This document shows positions 26,901-34,044 of a stretch of DNA of 34,044 nt, in pieces. The position numbers and the translations under genes were made by a program. Each line of letters starts with the position of its first letter. The first letter of the stretch is position 1. The stretch spans positions 1 to 34,044 of the forward strand of contig JANBTH010000111.1 in the NCBI GenBank assembly GCA_027578815.1. The letters are read 5' to 3'. This stretch comes from Coemansia sp. RSA 1804. Lineage: Eukaryota; Kickxellomycota; Kickxellomycetes; Kickxellales; Kickxellaceae. Below the pieces are notes generated by a model, which worked only from the letters and a program-made list of their open reading frames with translations, was not told the origin of the DNA and did no database searches.

Positions 26901-27676
26901 CGCCCGATGTGGATCTCAACGTCGTTGCGCGCGGTACGCCTGGGTTCTCGGGAGCTGAGCTGCAGAACCTTCTCAACATTGCGGCCATTGAGGCGACGAA
27001 GCAGAGCGCAAAGAAGGTCAACAACAAGCATCTGGACTTTGCAAAGGACCGTATCATCATGGGCAGCGAGCGCAAGTCTGCAGTCATCACCCCCGAAAAC
27101 AAGCTGGCCACCGCGTACCACGAGGGAGGACACACCATTGCGGCCATGTACACTGCTGGAGCGATGCCGCTCCACAAGGTAACGGTGATGCCTCGCGGCC
27201 ATGCGCTTGGTGTCACGGTGCAGCTGCCCGAGAACGACAGAGAGTCGGTGACCAAGTCCGAGTATCTTGCCGAGCTTGACGTGTGCATGGGCGGCCGCGC
27301 AGCAGAAGAGCTGGTCTATGGCCTTGAGAAGGTTACTTCCGGGTGCACAAGCGATCTGCGCCGCGCCACCAAGGTTGCAACCGCCATGGTGTCAGAGTTC
27401 GGCATGAGCGAGAAGATTGGCATGGTTTCCTACGACAACGACGACAAATCCAAGCTCTCGAGCACGCTACGCCAGACCATCGATAGCGAGGTGCGTGCGC
27501 TCAACGAGGAGTCGAACAAGCGTGTCATGAAGCTGCTGAGCGACCATCGCGAGGAGCTGGATCGCCTGGCCAAGGCGCTTGTCGAATACGAGACGCTGGA
27601 CAAGGAGGAGATTGAGCGTGCGGTCAAGGGTCTTCCGATCAAGCGAGACGTCTTTTCAGAGCCCAAAAGCAGTTGA
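23930..27676 (+). CDS. YME1: Mitochondrial i-AAA protease (Yme1/FtsH family) precursor with intein
   Basis: 1248-residue intronless precursor; the mature host protein would be 846 residues. Yme1 is a hexameric ATP-dependent metalloprotease of the inner membrane with its catalytic face in the intermembrane space. Visible features are a basic, Ser-rich N-terminus consistent with a mitochondrial presequence; one membrane segment at about 356-377, which fits i-AAA rather than two-pass m-AAA; and Walker A GPPGTGKT at 443-450. Pore loop 1 (MYVG) lies just before residue 480. Walker B is IVFIDE (900-905), the second region of homology ends TRPGRFDR (958-965), the zinc site is HEGGH (1064-1068), and the third zinc ligand is Asp1142 in TSDLRRAT. 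Between pore loop 1 and Walker B an intein (residues 482-883) interrupts the AAA module. Removing it joins GVGA to SRIRALFSEA, the exact FtsH-family sequence. Confidence 0.96.
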   Translation: MQAYSSGITGSSSAHGFKGVVGSLRRTGVAVLAGKNAWTLGSLLDKNAPSAFSSVASVRDTKHSVVRTPIVADQIAIGSSPCTPVETAVQKAQTSALKSQSVLLARNNVGPMGLGIRGNRKLSTGGKYNLVSPKIRPFSTQSQVLGWGAHTGAVGGYGDKKGSSPFSGTSDFAAQRRLASLKNDAESQSYNASMQNEYYRELLRTGINGSKAPLVITRIEQGEYATDITTLQLYLSALMQIKTTPERAALRLVDMLKNQPRLVAQLTGSSGTHGIEKLVQALSTSRAVDSVVKEGGSHADASNDGNKQTLEDGIINQLSGESNPFERKDKKGAGTSNSPVHVVLQQSQQSVVWNAVRWVLSTVIYAFCILTVTNIMFESSLAKAVTKTGDVVPKAATTDVRFADVQGCEEAKEELQDLVDFLKNPKDFLEIGGRLPKGVLLTGPPGTGKTLLARAVAGEAGVPFFFMSGSEFDEMYVGVGASVTGDTMVLVKDDDGTRLVPIGDYIDSYYPDSHEGYVVPADGIQTLGYNGDGKLDGCAWKTVRQVYRHKVNEIYEIKFMGDTVRTTGDHSVFIRTPDGVKAVEARDLCVGDSLVDLPYSRSPGTSAKAFLGATNNHKGSNNSTHVPAPISLLDHSMDSNMRAHMRNICLEQGIPEEVFVAPRLSKLFGIYAARGQISGQSMRVDFDSSEHELMNEFSTDMQETFGVPPAIATDDNGLKSLSYPLPIGMLFERQCGGPSSTKHIPELLWDAKPELFRSFLGGFFAGSGAKPFSSGTGSVVRSTESALLREIAWLASIHKIEAVLTSESDSTKGDSSNVGMWRLEIGSSTRNVPVGDVTSESLQHKKAVIESISRVPFNGYVYDFCGCDNEAFFGGNNPVLLHNSRIRALFSEARKHSPSIVFIDEIDSIGSRRSTRDQSSIKQTLNQLLVDLDGFAQNEGVIFIAATNFPEVLDPALTRPGRFDRVVQVPLPDVRGRVAILKTHAKSIQLAPDVDLNVVARGTPGFSGAELQNLLNIAAIEATKQSAKKVNNKHLDFAKDRIIMGSERKSAVITPENKLATAYHEGGHTIAAMYTAGAMPLHKVTVMPRGHALGVTVQLPENDRESVTKSEYLAELDVCMGGRAAEELVYGLEKVTSGCTSDLRRATKVATAMVSEFGMSEKIGMVSYDNDDKSKLSSTLRQTIDSEVRALNEESNKRVMKLLSDHREELDRLAKALVEYETLDKEEIERAVKGLPIKRDVFSEPKSS
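25373..26578 (+). mobile_element. Intein (402 aa) in the i-AAA protease, splicing residues intact
   Basis: In-frame insertion of 1206 bases, precursor residues 482-883. Block A is SVTGDTMVLV with Ser1 as first nucleophile. Block B is RTTGDHSVFI, with the catalytic TxxH as Thr567 and His570. Block F is GYVYDFCGCDNEAFF, with the conserved Asp863. Block G is NPVLLHN with penultimate His882 and terminal Asn883, followed by Ser884 as the +1 nucleophile. These are all the residues needed for standard protein splicing. The block F histidine found in many inteins is Glu870 here. The middle carries a LAGLIDADG-like domain. The frame is open throughout, the edges do not match spliceosomal sites, and excision restores a perfect AAA sequence. 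Composition resembles the host gene, so the insertion does not look very recent. Confidence 0.95.
25919..26419 (+). other. Degenerate LAGLIDADG homing endonuclease domain inside the intein
   Basis: Precursor residues about 664-830. The first LAGLIDADG-like helix is LSKLFGIYAARGQI (664-677) and the second is LFRSFLGGFFAGSGAKP (755-771). Between them lies HIPELLW (743-749), matching the KIPE block that normally precedes the second helix. After them, ALLREIAWLASIHKIEAVL matches the usual downstream helix. The residue before the final Gly of each motif is the catalytic Asp/Glu in active enzymes; here it is Arg674 and Ser767. The fold is therefore probably kept while DNA cleavage is lost. The domain has not been deleted down to a mini-intein. 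Confidence 0.85.
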
Positions 27677-28139
27677 AAGAAAAATCTAACAAGGGATTTT
27701 TATACACAATAGGTTTATAGTTTTTTATTACTTTTCAACGTCTATACTTTCGAAAATACAACATTGCCGTATTTAACATATTAACATATATCGCTACTTT
27801 CAAAGATGTTCACATTTGAAAAGAACAATTCGGCAGTGCTTATTTTGATAATTATTTCACGCATTTCAGGAGTGTTTGCATTTTGGTTTTGTTAATATTA
27901 GGTGTAGCATTGCAAAGTATCTGAAAATAGAACAGAGCCGGAAACCCTGGTAATGTAGAAAAACATACCACCAGCCAAATCCATAAAAGAGAACACTATG
28001 CTTGCTTCCAGATGCTGGGCACAACAAGTGCCACAGCAACATCCGGTCGCTCTGCCAAGCAAGACAAGGTGCGGATAGGAAATGGAGTCGCGTAGCAACG
28101 GCCACTTCTTCTCCGCCCTCCAAAAAGACGGGAGGCTTT
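27677..28139. other. Convergent intergenic region
   Basis: 3' regions of the i-AAA gene (plus) and the uS14 gene (minus). It is strongly AT-rich from 27690 to 27900, as expected for polyadenylation signals. No gene seen. Confidence 0.5.
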
Positions 28140-28791
28140 TTAGCGCTTCTACACAATAAAATGCAAACAAATTATATACATGACAAATTAGTACTTGCAG
28201 CAGCGTTTCCTGGGGGTTCATATAGATAACAGCAAATGTGGAAAAGGAAGAAGAGAGTGCGCATTCTCCTCTTTTGCATGACAGCAAGAGTGGTATCAAA
28301 AGGAGAAGATGTAGACGACTATGTTTGTTTGGCTAGAAGCACAGTGTATGCCACAGCAGCTTCTGGCATGTGTTGATCTAGAAGTAGCATTGAGATAATG
28401 TGCTCAACGCAGCATAAACAAGACAACACGAGCATGGAGAGCACTAATGGCACCATAGTCAGGCTACATCTAATCCTCTCAATCGAAACATTAATGTTAC
28501 AAGCGAGCCCTGTCTCCTGTTCGGAAAAATAGGGGTTTCCTCGCTTGCTCGACCAGGCAAATGTTCAAAGCATCTGGTCGATTTTATCCCCTCAAAAAAG
28601 ATGAGAGAGCAATATGAGTTCTGGTCTACCTTCTCAAAGCCAATGGCGTTGGCGTTCTCGCGGAAGCACTGGCGGCAGAGGTCCAGGCCGTACTTGCGGA
28701 TCAGACCAGCACGGTGGGTGCAGATGCGGCACTGGCGGCTGCCCTTTCCGTAGCGGCGGGGGTGAGAGAACCAAATGTTGGAGTGAGCCAT
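28140..28791 (-). CDS. RPS29: 40S ribosomal protein uS14 (S29), 2 exons
   Basis: Exon 1 (28791-28630) encodes 54 residues: MAHSNIWFSHPRRYGKGSRQ, then four zinc-binding cysteines (CRIC and CRQC), ending NANAIGFEK. Related fungal proteins have 56 residues and end GFxKxR. After a 481-base intron, exon 2 is only 28148-28140: AAG CGC TAA, giving FEKKR and stop, the expected length and ending. The acceptor TTATTGTGTAG has a TACTAAT branch site ending 38 bases before it, much like MPE1 intron 1. The donor is AAG|GTAGAC. uS14 sits in the head of the small ribosomal subunit. The alternative is read-through of exon 1, which loses similarity at once. Exon 1 is certain; exon 2 is likely. Confidence 0.9.
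28149..28629 (-). other. uS14 intron
   Basis: Donor GTAGAC, acceptor TGTGTAG, TACTAAT branch site ending 38 bases before the acceptor. On the minus strand the intron contains two neat hairpins, with stems 28387-28410 and 28333-28381, that could belong to an intron-encoded RNA. Confidence 0.7.
28323..28412 (-). ncRNA. Possible intronic structured RNA (H/ACA-like)
   Basis: On the minus strand an 8-bp hairpin (arms 28403-28410 and 28387-28394, one G-U pair) is followed by a second hairpin. That one has an outer CTAGA/TCTAG stem (28377-28381 with 28333-28337), two unpaired pocket strands, and an inner ATGCCA/TGGCAT stem (28364-28369 with 28348-28353). An ACA lies four bases past it at 28326-28328. 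This resembles the end of an H/ACA snoRNA, and ribosomal protein introns often host these. The RNA would be short, and the H box is only seen overlapping a stem. Confidence 0.2.
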
Positions 28792-29224
28792 TTTGATGTT
28801 TTAGTTCCGAAAATGTCTTGCTTTAATTAGCGATCCTTTTTTAAACGACAAAAGAAGGGGCAAGTGAGTGTGGAGAAGGAAGGAATCTCTCGAATCTTGT
28901 CGTCAATTTGGTTGCTTTACTCTTTTTCCCTTGCGTCCAGCAGAATGAAATATTTTTCACCCTTTCTTCTGTGCATTTCCTTGGGCTTGCTTTTTGGGAA
29001 TGAGAAAAGATAAATAAGCAACAAAATGGCCGGTGATTTCAGCTTTACGATCAACACTGATCTTCCACACGTGATTGTACTTTAGGGAAGTTTTGCTGGA
29101 TCTGCTTTGGATTCGAAACCTCGTTGGTACCAGCCCGTTCATCAAAAGAGAATATTTACTAGATGCAATTGAAAAATCAGATACACTACAGCAATGCTGT
29201 TAGGACAAAAACTCACGATGCTTG
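28792..29224. other. Intergenic: uS14 promoter and ABC-F gene 3' region
   Basis: Separates two minus-strand genes. A 62-codon minus-strand frame at 28957-29145 has no recognisable features. No other structure seen. Confidence 0.45.
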
Positions 29225-31657
29225 TCAGAAGCCAACGCCTATGGACTCCACATACTCATCGACACCGCCGTCCAGCTGTGTAAGCGTGCCGTCCTGCAGC
29301 AGATAGCTGTAGTCGGCGGTTTCGCGCAGGAAGTGGCGGTCGTGCGAGACGAGGACCACGGTGCCTTCGTACTCGTTGATTGCCGTGATCAGGCCCTGGA
29401 CCGCATGCATGTCAAGGTGGTTTGTCACCTCATCGAGCAGAAGCAGGTGCGGGTTCGAGAAGAGCATCAGCGCCAAGGCCATCCGGGCGCGCTGGCCTCC
29501 GCTGAGCGTGTGGATCGGCCGCGTTGCCAGATCGCCGCTGAGCTCAAAAGAGCCTAGCCACTTGCGCGCCTCGCTCTCCTTCACGCCGTCGCTGGTGTTC
29601 ATCAGCACTCTGAGTCCTGAGAGGCCCTCGGTGGAAAGCTCGTCGACAAGGTGCTGCGTGAAGTGGCCGATTCGCAAGCGCGCATGGCGCTCGACGTTGC
29701 CCTTGGTCGGCATTAGAGTGCCCCGGATGGTGTTTACCAGCGTCGACTTGCCGCAGCCGTTGAGACCGATGATTGAAATATGGTCGCCCATCATGATGCT
29801 TAGATCGATGTTCTTCAGAATAGCGCTGGGCTGGTTGCCGTATCCAAAGCAGACGCCGTCCAGCGCAACCAGCGGGCCCGTGGCGTTGCGCAATGGCTCG
29901 GGCTGCGGCAAACTAATGTTGACGCTCTTCTCCTGGCGCTCGAGTTTGAGTTCAGGACGCATCGTTTCGTGGAATCCAGCCCAGTACGAAAGCTTGAAGC
30001 GCTTGCCGTCCTCGGTCTTGTCAAGCCCAGCAAGCCGGTCAAGCTTCTTCTTGCGCGATGCCACCTGGCCCAGCACCTTGGAGTCGTTTGTTGAGCGCGC
30101 ATGCTTGGTAAAGTTTTCTATGGACTTTTTGACATGCTCCCTGCGACGCTCTAGTGCGGCAAACTGGCGCTCTTTCTTCTTGCGATACTCGTCTTCTGTC
30201 TGCTCGTACTCGTCGTAGTTGCCAGGGTGGTAGGTGAGCTGTCTGTCCTTGAGACGGATGATCTCTTGGGAGATGGCGTTCAGAAAGTCGTGGTCGTGCG
30301 AGACGCAGACGATTGTGATGTCTTCGAGCGAGATAAGATAGTCCTGTAGCCACGCAATGGCTGCAAGATCAAGATGGTTGGTGCACTCGTCGAGCAGGAG
30401 GACGTCGGGCTCGACAAACATGGCCTTTGCCAACGCAACACGCATGCGCCAGCCTCCAGAAAGCGCACTGACCGGACCGTCCTGCTGCTCCGTTGCAATG
30501 TCGAGACCGTCGAGAATGGCGCGGGCCCTTGCTTCGGCCGAATGAGCATCCATCTGGTCAAGCTCCGAGTACAGGGCATCGAGCACGTTGGAAGCAACAT
30601 CGCCATCTGTTTTGCCGCCACGATAGAGCCCCGCTCGGATATCCGAAAGAACGGTTTTCTCCATTTTGAGCGCCGATTCGCGGGCTATTCGGCCGCGCTT
30701 GCCGCTGCGAAGCGTTGCGGTTTTGTGCGCGGTATTGAGCTTTTCGTTGGCTAGTCGCGAGATGTACCCTTCAAGCGCCGCGTGAAGCAAGTCGGGCGTC
30801 TTTAGTCCTGCCTCAATCGACCGGACGTCGCGCATGCGCTTTTCGCGCTGCTCGTCGGCAGCAAGCACAGAGTCAATGACGGTGGTGCCAACGTCCAGAA
30901 TATCCAGCTGCTGGATATACAGCGTGCGGATGTTCTCCGGAAACCCAACGAGCGAGCCGTTGCCGATGACGGAGAGAAGCGTTGACTTGCCGGTACCGTT
31001 GCGGCCGACCATCCCGTAGCGGTACCCGGCCTTTAGCCACAGACGAGCATCGACAATGAGCTCGCGGTTGTCGACAATTACGTTAACGCCCTTCAGGTCA
31101 ACATCCTTCGACATGGTGACAAGCGTCTCCGTGTGGAAGCGCGACTGCTGGGAGAACGCCTGGATTACTGGGGTCCTAGCTACCTGGGCAGATGCAGCGG
31201 TCTTCTTTGGCTCAGAGGAAGTAGCAGCCGCTGTCGTTGTCGTTGTCGCTCCCGTCTTGTCAGCGACGTGCTGCTTTTTGGCGCTAGACTGGCTGGACGG
31301 AGCAGAAGTCCCGGGAGTCTGAGCCGGAGTCGATGGACCTTTTGGCAAGGGAACCGGAGCATCCGTCTTGGGGGCTGCTGGTGCACGAGGCAGCAACACA
31401 GGCTCGACCTGGACGTCGCTCACTTTGCTCTTGCCACTGTCATTGGAGTCGGCATGGATGGAGAGTTTGGCAAACATCGCGTCAATGTCGGCATCGCTCA
31501 TCCCTGCGTCAGCAAGAAACGGCTCAGTTGCATCGCGCAGAGCTTCTGGGCTGGAGTCCTCCTCGATCAGGCTGTTGAGGTAATCAACCGTGTCCTGATC
31601 AAGAGCCTCCTGCACTGCAACAGGAGCCGCTTCAAGAAGAACCTTGATGTTGAGCAT
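29225..31657 (-). CDS. ABC-F family ATPase, Gcn20/ABCF3-like
   Basis: 810 residues, soluble, with no membrane segment. After an acidic helical N-terminal domain (about 1-70) and a Pro/Ala/Thr-rich linker come two ATP-binding cassettes. Cassette 1 has Walker A GRNGTGKST (218-226), signature LSGG (399-402) and Walker B VLLLDE (419-424). Cassette 2 has Walker A GLNGCGKST (631-639), signature LSGG (718-721) and Walker B LLLLDE. Both are followed by TNHLD and a switch His (SHDHDF and SHDRHF). ABC-F proteins act on ribosomes; Gcn20 partners Gcn1 to activate Gcn2 during amino-acid starvation. The N-terminal domain fits Gcn20/ABCF3, but the linker block FKLSYWAGFHE differs from yeast Gcn20, so it may be a related fungal subfamily. 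The usual Pro after DE is Cys425 and Val744. The ATG at 31657 is well placed. Confidence 0.88.
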   Translation of the reverse strand: MLNIKVLLEAAPVAVQEALDQDTVDYLNSLIEEDSSPEALRDATEPFLADAGMSDADIDAMFAKLSIHADSNDSGKSKVSDVQVEPVLLPRAPAAPKTDAPVPLPKGPSTPAQTPGTSAPSSQSSAKKQHVADKTGATTTTTAAATSSEPKKTAASAQVARTPVIQAFSQQSRFHTETLVTMSKDVDLKGVNVIVDNRELIVDARLWLKAGYRYGMVGRNGTGKSTLLSVIGNGSLVGFPENIRTLYIQQLDILDVGTTVIDSVLAADEQREKRMRDVRSIEAGLKTPDLLHAALEGYISRLANEKLNTAHKTATLRSGKRGRIARESALKMEKTVLSDIRAGLYRGGKTDGDVASNVLDALYSELDQMDAHSAEARARAILDGLDIATEQQDGPVSALSGGWRMRVALAKAMFVEPDVLLLDECTNHLDLAAIAWLQDYLISLEDITIVCVSHDHDFLNAISQEIIRLKDRQLTYHPGNYDEYEQTEDEYRKKKERQFAALERRREHVKKSIENFTKHARSTNDSKVLGQVASRKKKLDRLAGLDKTEDGKRFKLSYWAGFHETMRPELKLERQEKSVNISLPQPEPLRNATGPLVALDGVCFGYGNQPSAILKNIDLSIMMGDHISIIGLNGCGKSTLVNTIRGTLMPTKGNVERHARLRIGHFTQHLVDELSTEGLSGLRVLMNTSDGVKESEARKWLGSFELSGDLATRPIHTLSGGQRARMALALMLFSNPHLLLLDEVTNHLDMHAVQGLITAINEYEGTVVLVSHDRHFLRETADYSYLLQDGTLTQLDGGVDEYVESIGVGF

Positions 31658-32280
31658 CGAATAGAGAAGATTGAGAAGAGGTCAATTGGTCTTTGGCAAT
31701 ACAATAAATGCAACGCAAAGACAAGAGAAGAGAAGAGTAAAAGAGCTTTTACTGGCTGCTAGCGATTGTAAATTAAAGCGTATGTAGAAAGAAAAACCCT
31801 GCGATAACGATATCCATAAACCAAGAAGAAGAAAACGGGATGGCTCAAGATGGCAAAAGCGTATACATATATTTTATATTCGTATAGACGAGTCTTCAAG
31901 ACGCTCTAATGTTGAAAAAGCAATAGCAGCAAAAGATGGATATAAAGGATGATCAGCTGCGGTTTAGCCAGCCTTACAAAAAAAAGATAAAAATACGAAA
32001 TATCTGTGCCGCAGCAAGATGAGGAAAATGTATTAAAGTAGTATTTCTCTCCAGAAGATTTGTCTCGAATAGAAATAATAGCATTGCTGCTCAATGTTTT
32101 TGACATCCTTGGGCAACTGTAAATATAAACAAACGTGTGCTTTTCTCTGCCGCAGCACAGAAGGAAAATTCTATTCGAAATATTATACACACATTGATAA
32201 ACATTTAATAATAATATGGTTTAGAGCCCAGCTTTATCTTGATAAATTAAGTTTGGGTTTCAGCGCATGATTCGAGGTGC

Positions 32281-32315
32281 CCTGTGCTCAGATATCCACA
32301 GCAAATGAGCACAGG
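32281..32315. repeat. 10-bp perfect inverted repeat
   Basis: The arms CCTGTGCTCA (32281-32290) and TGAGCACAGG (32306-32315) are exact reverse complements with a 15-base spacer. It could be a hairpin or a binding site for a dimeric regulator. Confidence 0.75.
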
Positions 32316-32386
32316 TATCCGCAACAGATGGGTAGCCTAAAGATATTTCTGGCTAGTTGCGATCCATGCACGATTCTTTATCTCTG

Positions 32387-32402
32387 ACTGAGCCGGCTCA
32401 GT
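32387..32402. repeat. 16-bp perfect palindrome
   Basis: ACTGAGCCGGCTCAGT reads the same on both strands with no spacer, as many dimer-binding operators do. It lies 72 bases after the preceding inverted repeat. Confidence 0.75.
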
Positions 32403-32659
32403 GAGCTAAATGACAGGCTACGGCATAATGCAGAGCATGGGCTTCTGCCACTGAGGAGGGGGATTCCGTAGAGGGGATGGCAATAGATCGTGTCCCTTCT
32501 TTTGAAGCCTATGAGCAGTAGCGGTCTGGCATGGGAAATGTCGAGACGCTGTTGCCGCTGCTGTTTACTTTTCCTACTGCGCGCAATCGCCGGCGCTGGG
32601 CCAGCCAAAGGCGAGGGATTTTCTGCCCTGACCGCGGTCTGTGTACTTTAATGGGGCCA

Positions 32660-32664
32660 GCCAA
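32660..32664 (+). promoter_or_regulatory. CCAAT box
   Basis: CCAAT within GCCAGCCAATC, the same 11-mer that precedes MPE1. A further GGGCCAGCCAA lies about 65 bases upstream. It may serve a plus-strand gene to the right; the role is inferred. Confidence 0.3.
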
Positions 32665-33825
32665 TCACAGCAGCTTGGACACTATAGCGCACTACACCTG
32701 GAGATGCTGCGCTGCAAGGTCAGGGTTTATTTCTCCTCTTTCTCGCAGCATACGCACTCTCACTCTCGCATAGGAGGGATTCTGGTGTTCCAGTTATGCG
32801 CTTTGCTTGCTGGCAAAACATAGACAGACGCTCACGAAGAGCCAGCAATTAAAACTCCACACCCATCGGCGCACCACACGCCCTGGGAGCAAATCGCTCC
32901 CTTCTTCTCTTCTGGAATCTGTATGCCATAGTATTATTAACCAAACTGCGTTTTGCTTGTTGCCAGCTCCCTCTTTATTTCGCCGCTGCTCTCCCCCATC
33001 TCTGCGCCAAAGCGTCCGTGTTCAACACATCTCTCCTTGTTTTGTTTTTGTTTTGTTTTGTTCTGTTTCATTTCGGTTTGTTGTTTCTATCAGCTCGTGT
33101 GCTGCACTTCTTGGTCTTACTTGTTGATTAGCTCCCTCCTTTTCGGCACCCTTTTCTCTTGCGCGTTCTCGCTGAAAGAAGGGACGGCAGCGCTGACAAA
33201 AACTAAAGCTAACAGGCGCACTAGTCGGATACAGAAAGAAAATAAGCAATAAAACATTGGGCAGTATCTGCTGTTGTTCTTGCTGCAAGTTGTCGCCCAG
33301 GCCTTTAGTCCCGCAAAGAGGCAAATAGACTGGGCGCTGTGATTTTTGTGTCTTTGCAAGTCCAAAACACAGCACGCATTTGATACGGCCTATTTGCTTA
33401 TTTGTTTCTTTCTGCTGTTGACAACAGATCTTCGCTCTGCCTCGGTTTCCTGACAGCCAAGCCCTCATACCTTCTGCCAGTTTGTCTTCTGGAAGCAAGG
33501 AAAGAGGGAAATCCTGCTAACAACTTTGTCAGACTCGCTGTCAAACAGAAAGGAAAAAAAACAGGGAGTGAATAAGCAAGGACACTTGCGTACCTTTGGC
33601 GTTTATTTACCTTTTTCCATCTTCTTTACACCTTGTCATTATTCTTGTCTGCTTTTATTTCTCGTTTTATTCTTTTTCGCTCTTCTTTATTCTCTTTCGG
33701 CAAAACAGAGACAGTCGGGCTTTCCTTAAATCAAAACGACGATAAGCATAGCTCATACACACGCACGCTACAGCACTCTACAACATAAACCCAGTCATTT
33801 TCATTATATATTATTCTTATTTCAG

Positions 33826-34044
33826 ACGTGTGTCGTCAGTCGCCACTCAAACGCACAGTCTCCTTCGCACTTGCAAAATCGAGCTTCTTGCATCGCCCAC
33901 AGTCACATAGTGTGCATTCCGTATTGTATCCGTCAACAGCCACATCCATTATACTCACAGTTCCATTGCCCGCTAGCCCCATACGCTCTAGCGTGCATCC
34001 CGAGCAAGTATTGTTTAGGGCGTAGAAGCAGCAGCAGCAGCAGC
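33826..34044 (+). other. Possible exon running off the window
   Basis: After an acceptor-like TTCTTATTTCAG ending at 33825, the frame starting ACG TGT GTC stays open for 73 codons to the window end. It ends in an AGC repeat (34030-34044) that would encode poly-Ser. I recognise no family and see no start codon, so this is weak support for an internal exon. Confidence 0.2.
34030..34044 (+). repeat. (AGC)n repeat at the window edge
   Basis: At least five AGC/CAG units continue past the end of the window. Confidence 0.7.

Larger units (their letters stand above)
31658..34044. other. Noncoding region to the window end, 2.4 kb
   Basis: Begins with the ABC-F gene promoter (31658 to about 31900), then AT-rich sequence. 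Palindromes lie at 32281-32315 and 32387-32402, and a CCAAT box at 32660. From about 32850 to 33830 the plus strand is pyrimidine-rich with T-rich runs, like the stretch upstream of FOL3, so it may be the promoter and 5' leader of a plus-strand gene starting beyond or at the window edge. Open frames here are short and lack motifs. Confidence 0.5.

Noticed and set aside
28957..29145. 62-codon basic ORF between uS14 and the ABC-F gene
   Set aside because: No recognisable feature and located in promoter sequence; not enough support for a gene.
29361..30218. 285-codon ORF opposite the ABC-F gene
   Set aside because: Antisense shadow of conserved ATPase cassettes.

Overview
The window is eukaryotic nuclear DNA from a fungus. 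It carries spread-out single genes on both strands, few introns, TACTAAC/TACTAAT-type branch sites, pyrimidine-rich upstream regions, and clear fungal or eukaryotic families: Ist1, Mrt4, Mpe1/RBBP6, Fol3, i-AAA protease, ribosomal protein uS14 and ABC-F ATPase. Nearly intron-free genes and an LRR-like F-box gene fit an early-diverging fungus; Kickxellales (Coemansia-like) is my best guess, but it is not proven from this sequence.

Layout. 1-2544: an NADP-dependent medium-chain reductase (minus) is divergent from an acyl-protein thioesterase (plus). 2879-3865: Ist1 (plus). 4193-5815: an AT-richer F-box/LRR-like gene (minus), followed by an AT-rich stretch with possible gene remnants. 6412-7950: a small unknown ORF (minus) is divergent from an RCC1-repeat protein (plus). 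8354-11693: a three-exon Mpe1/RBBP6 gene with DWNN, zinc knuckle, RING and an RS-rich tail. 11694-14906: a 3.2 kb stretch with no supportable gene. 14907-17915: dihydrofolate synthase Fol3 and ribosome-assembly factor Mrt4 (both plus). 18151-21795: a large acidic histone-fold protein (minus). 22875-23507: a secreted fasciclin-domain protein (plus). 23930-27676: an i-AAA (Yme1) protease gene interrupted in frame by an intein. 28140-28791: uS14 with a 9-base last exon (minus). 29225-31657: a Gcn20/ABCF3-like ATPase (minus). 31658-34044: noncoding sequence with palindromes, and possibly the start of another gene at the window edge.

The main discovery candidate is the 402-residue intein (25373-26578) in the mitochondrial i-AAA protease. 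It sits directly after pore loop 1, between Walker A and Walker B. All the main splicing residues are present: Ser1, a TxxH block B, a penultimate His, a terminal Asn and Ser+1. The precursor should therefore be an inactive ATPase until the intein splices out. The LAGLIDADG-type endonuclease domain is recognisable, but both catalytic acidic positions are replaced (Arg674 and Ser767), so it looks like a splicing-competent intein that can no longer home. I do not know of a described intein in this protein.

The other genes are housekeeping functions (folate synthesis, ribosome biogenesis, mRNA 3'-end processing, ESCRT, protein depalmitoylation, translation control). They do not form one pathway and there is no sign of a cluster.
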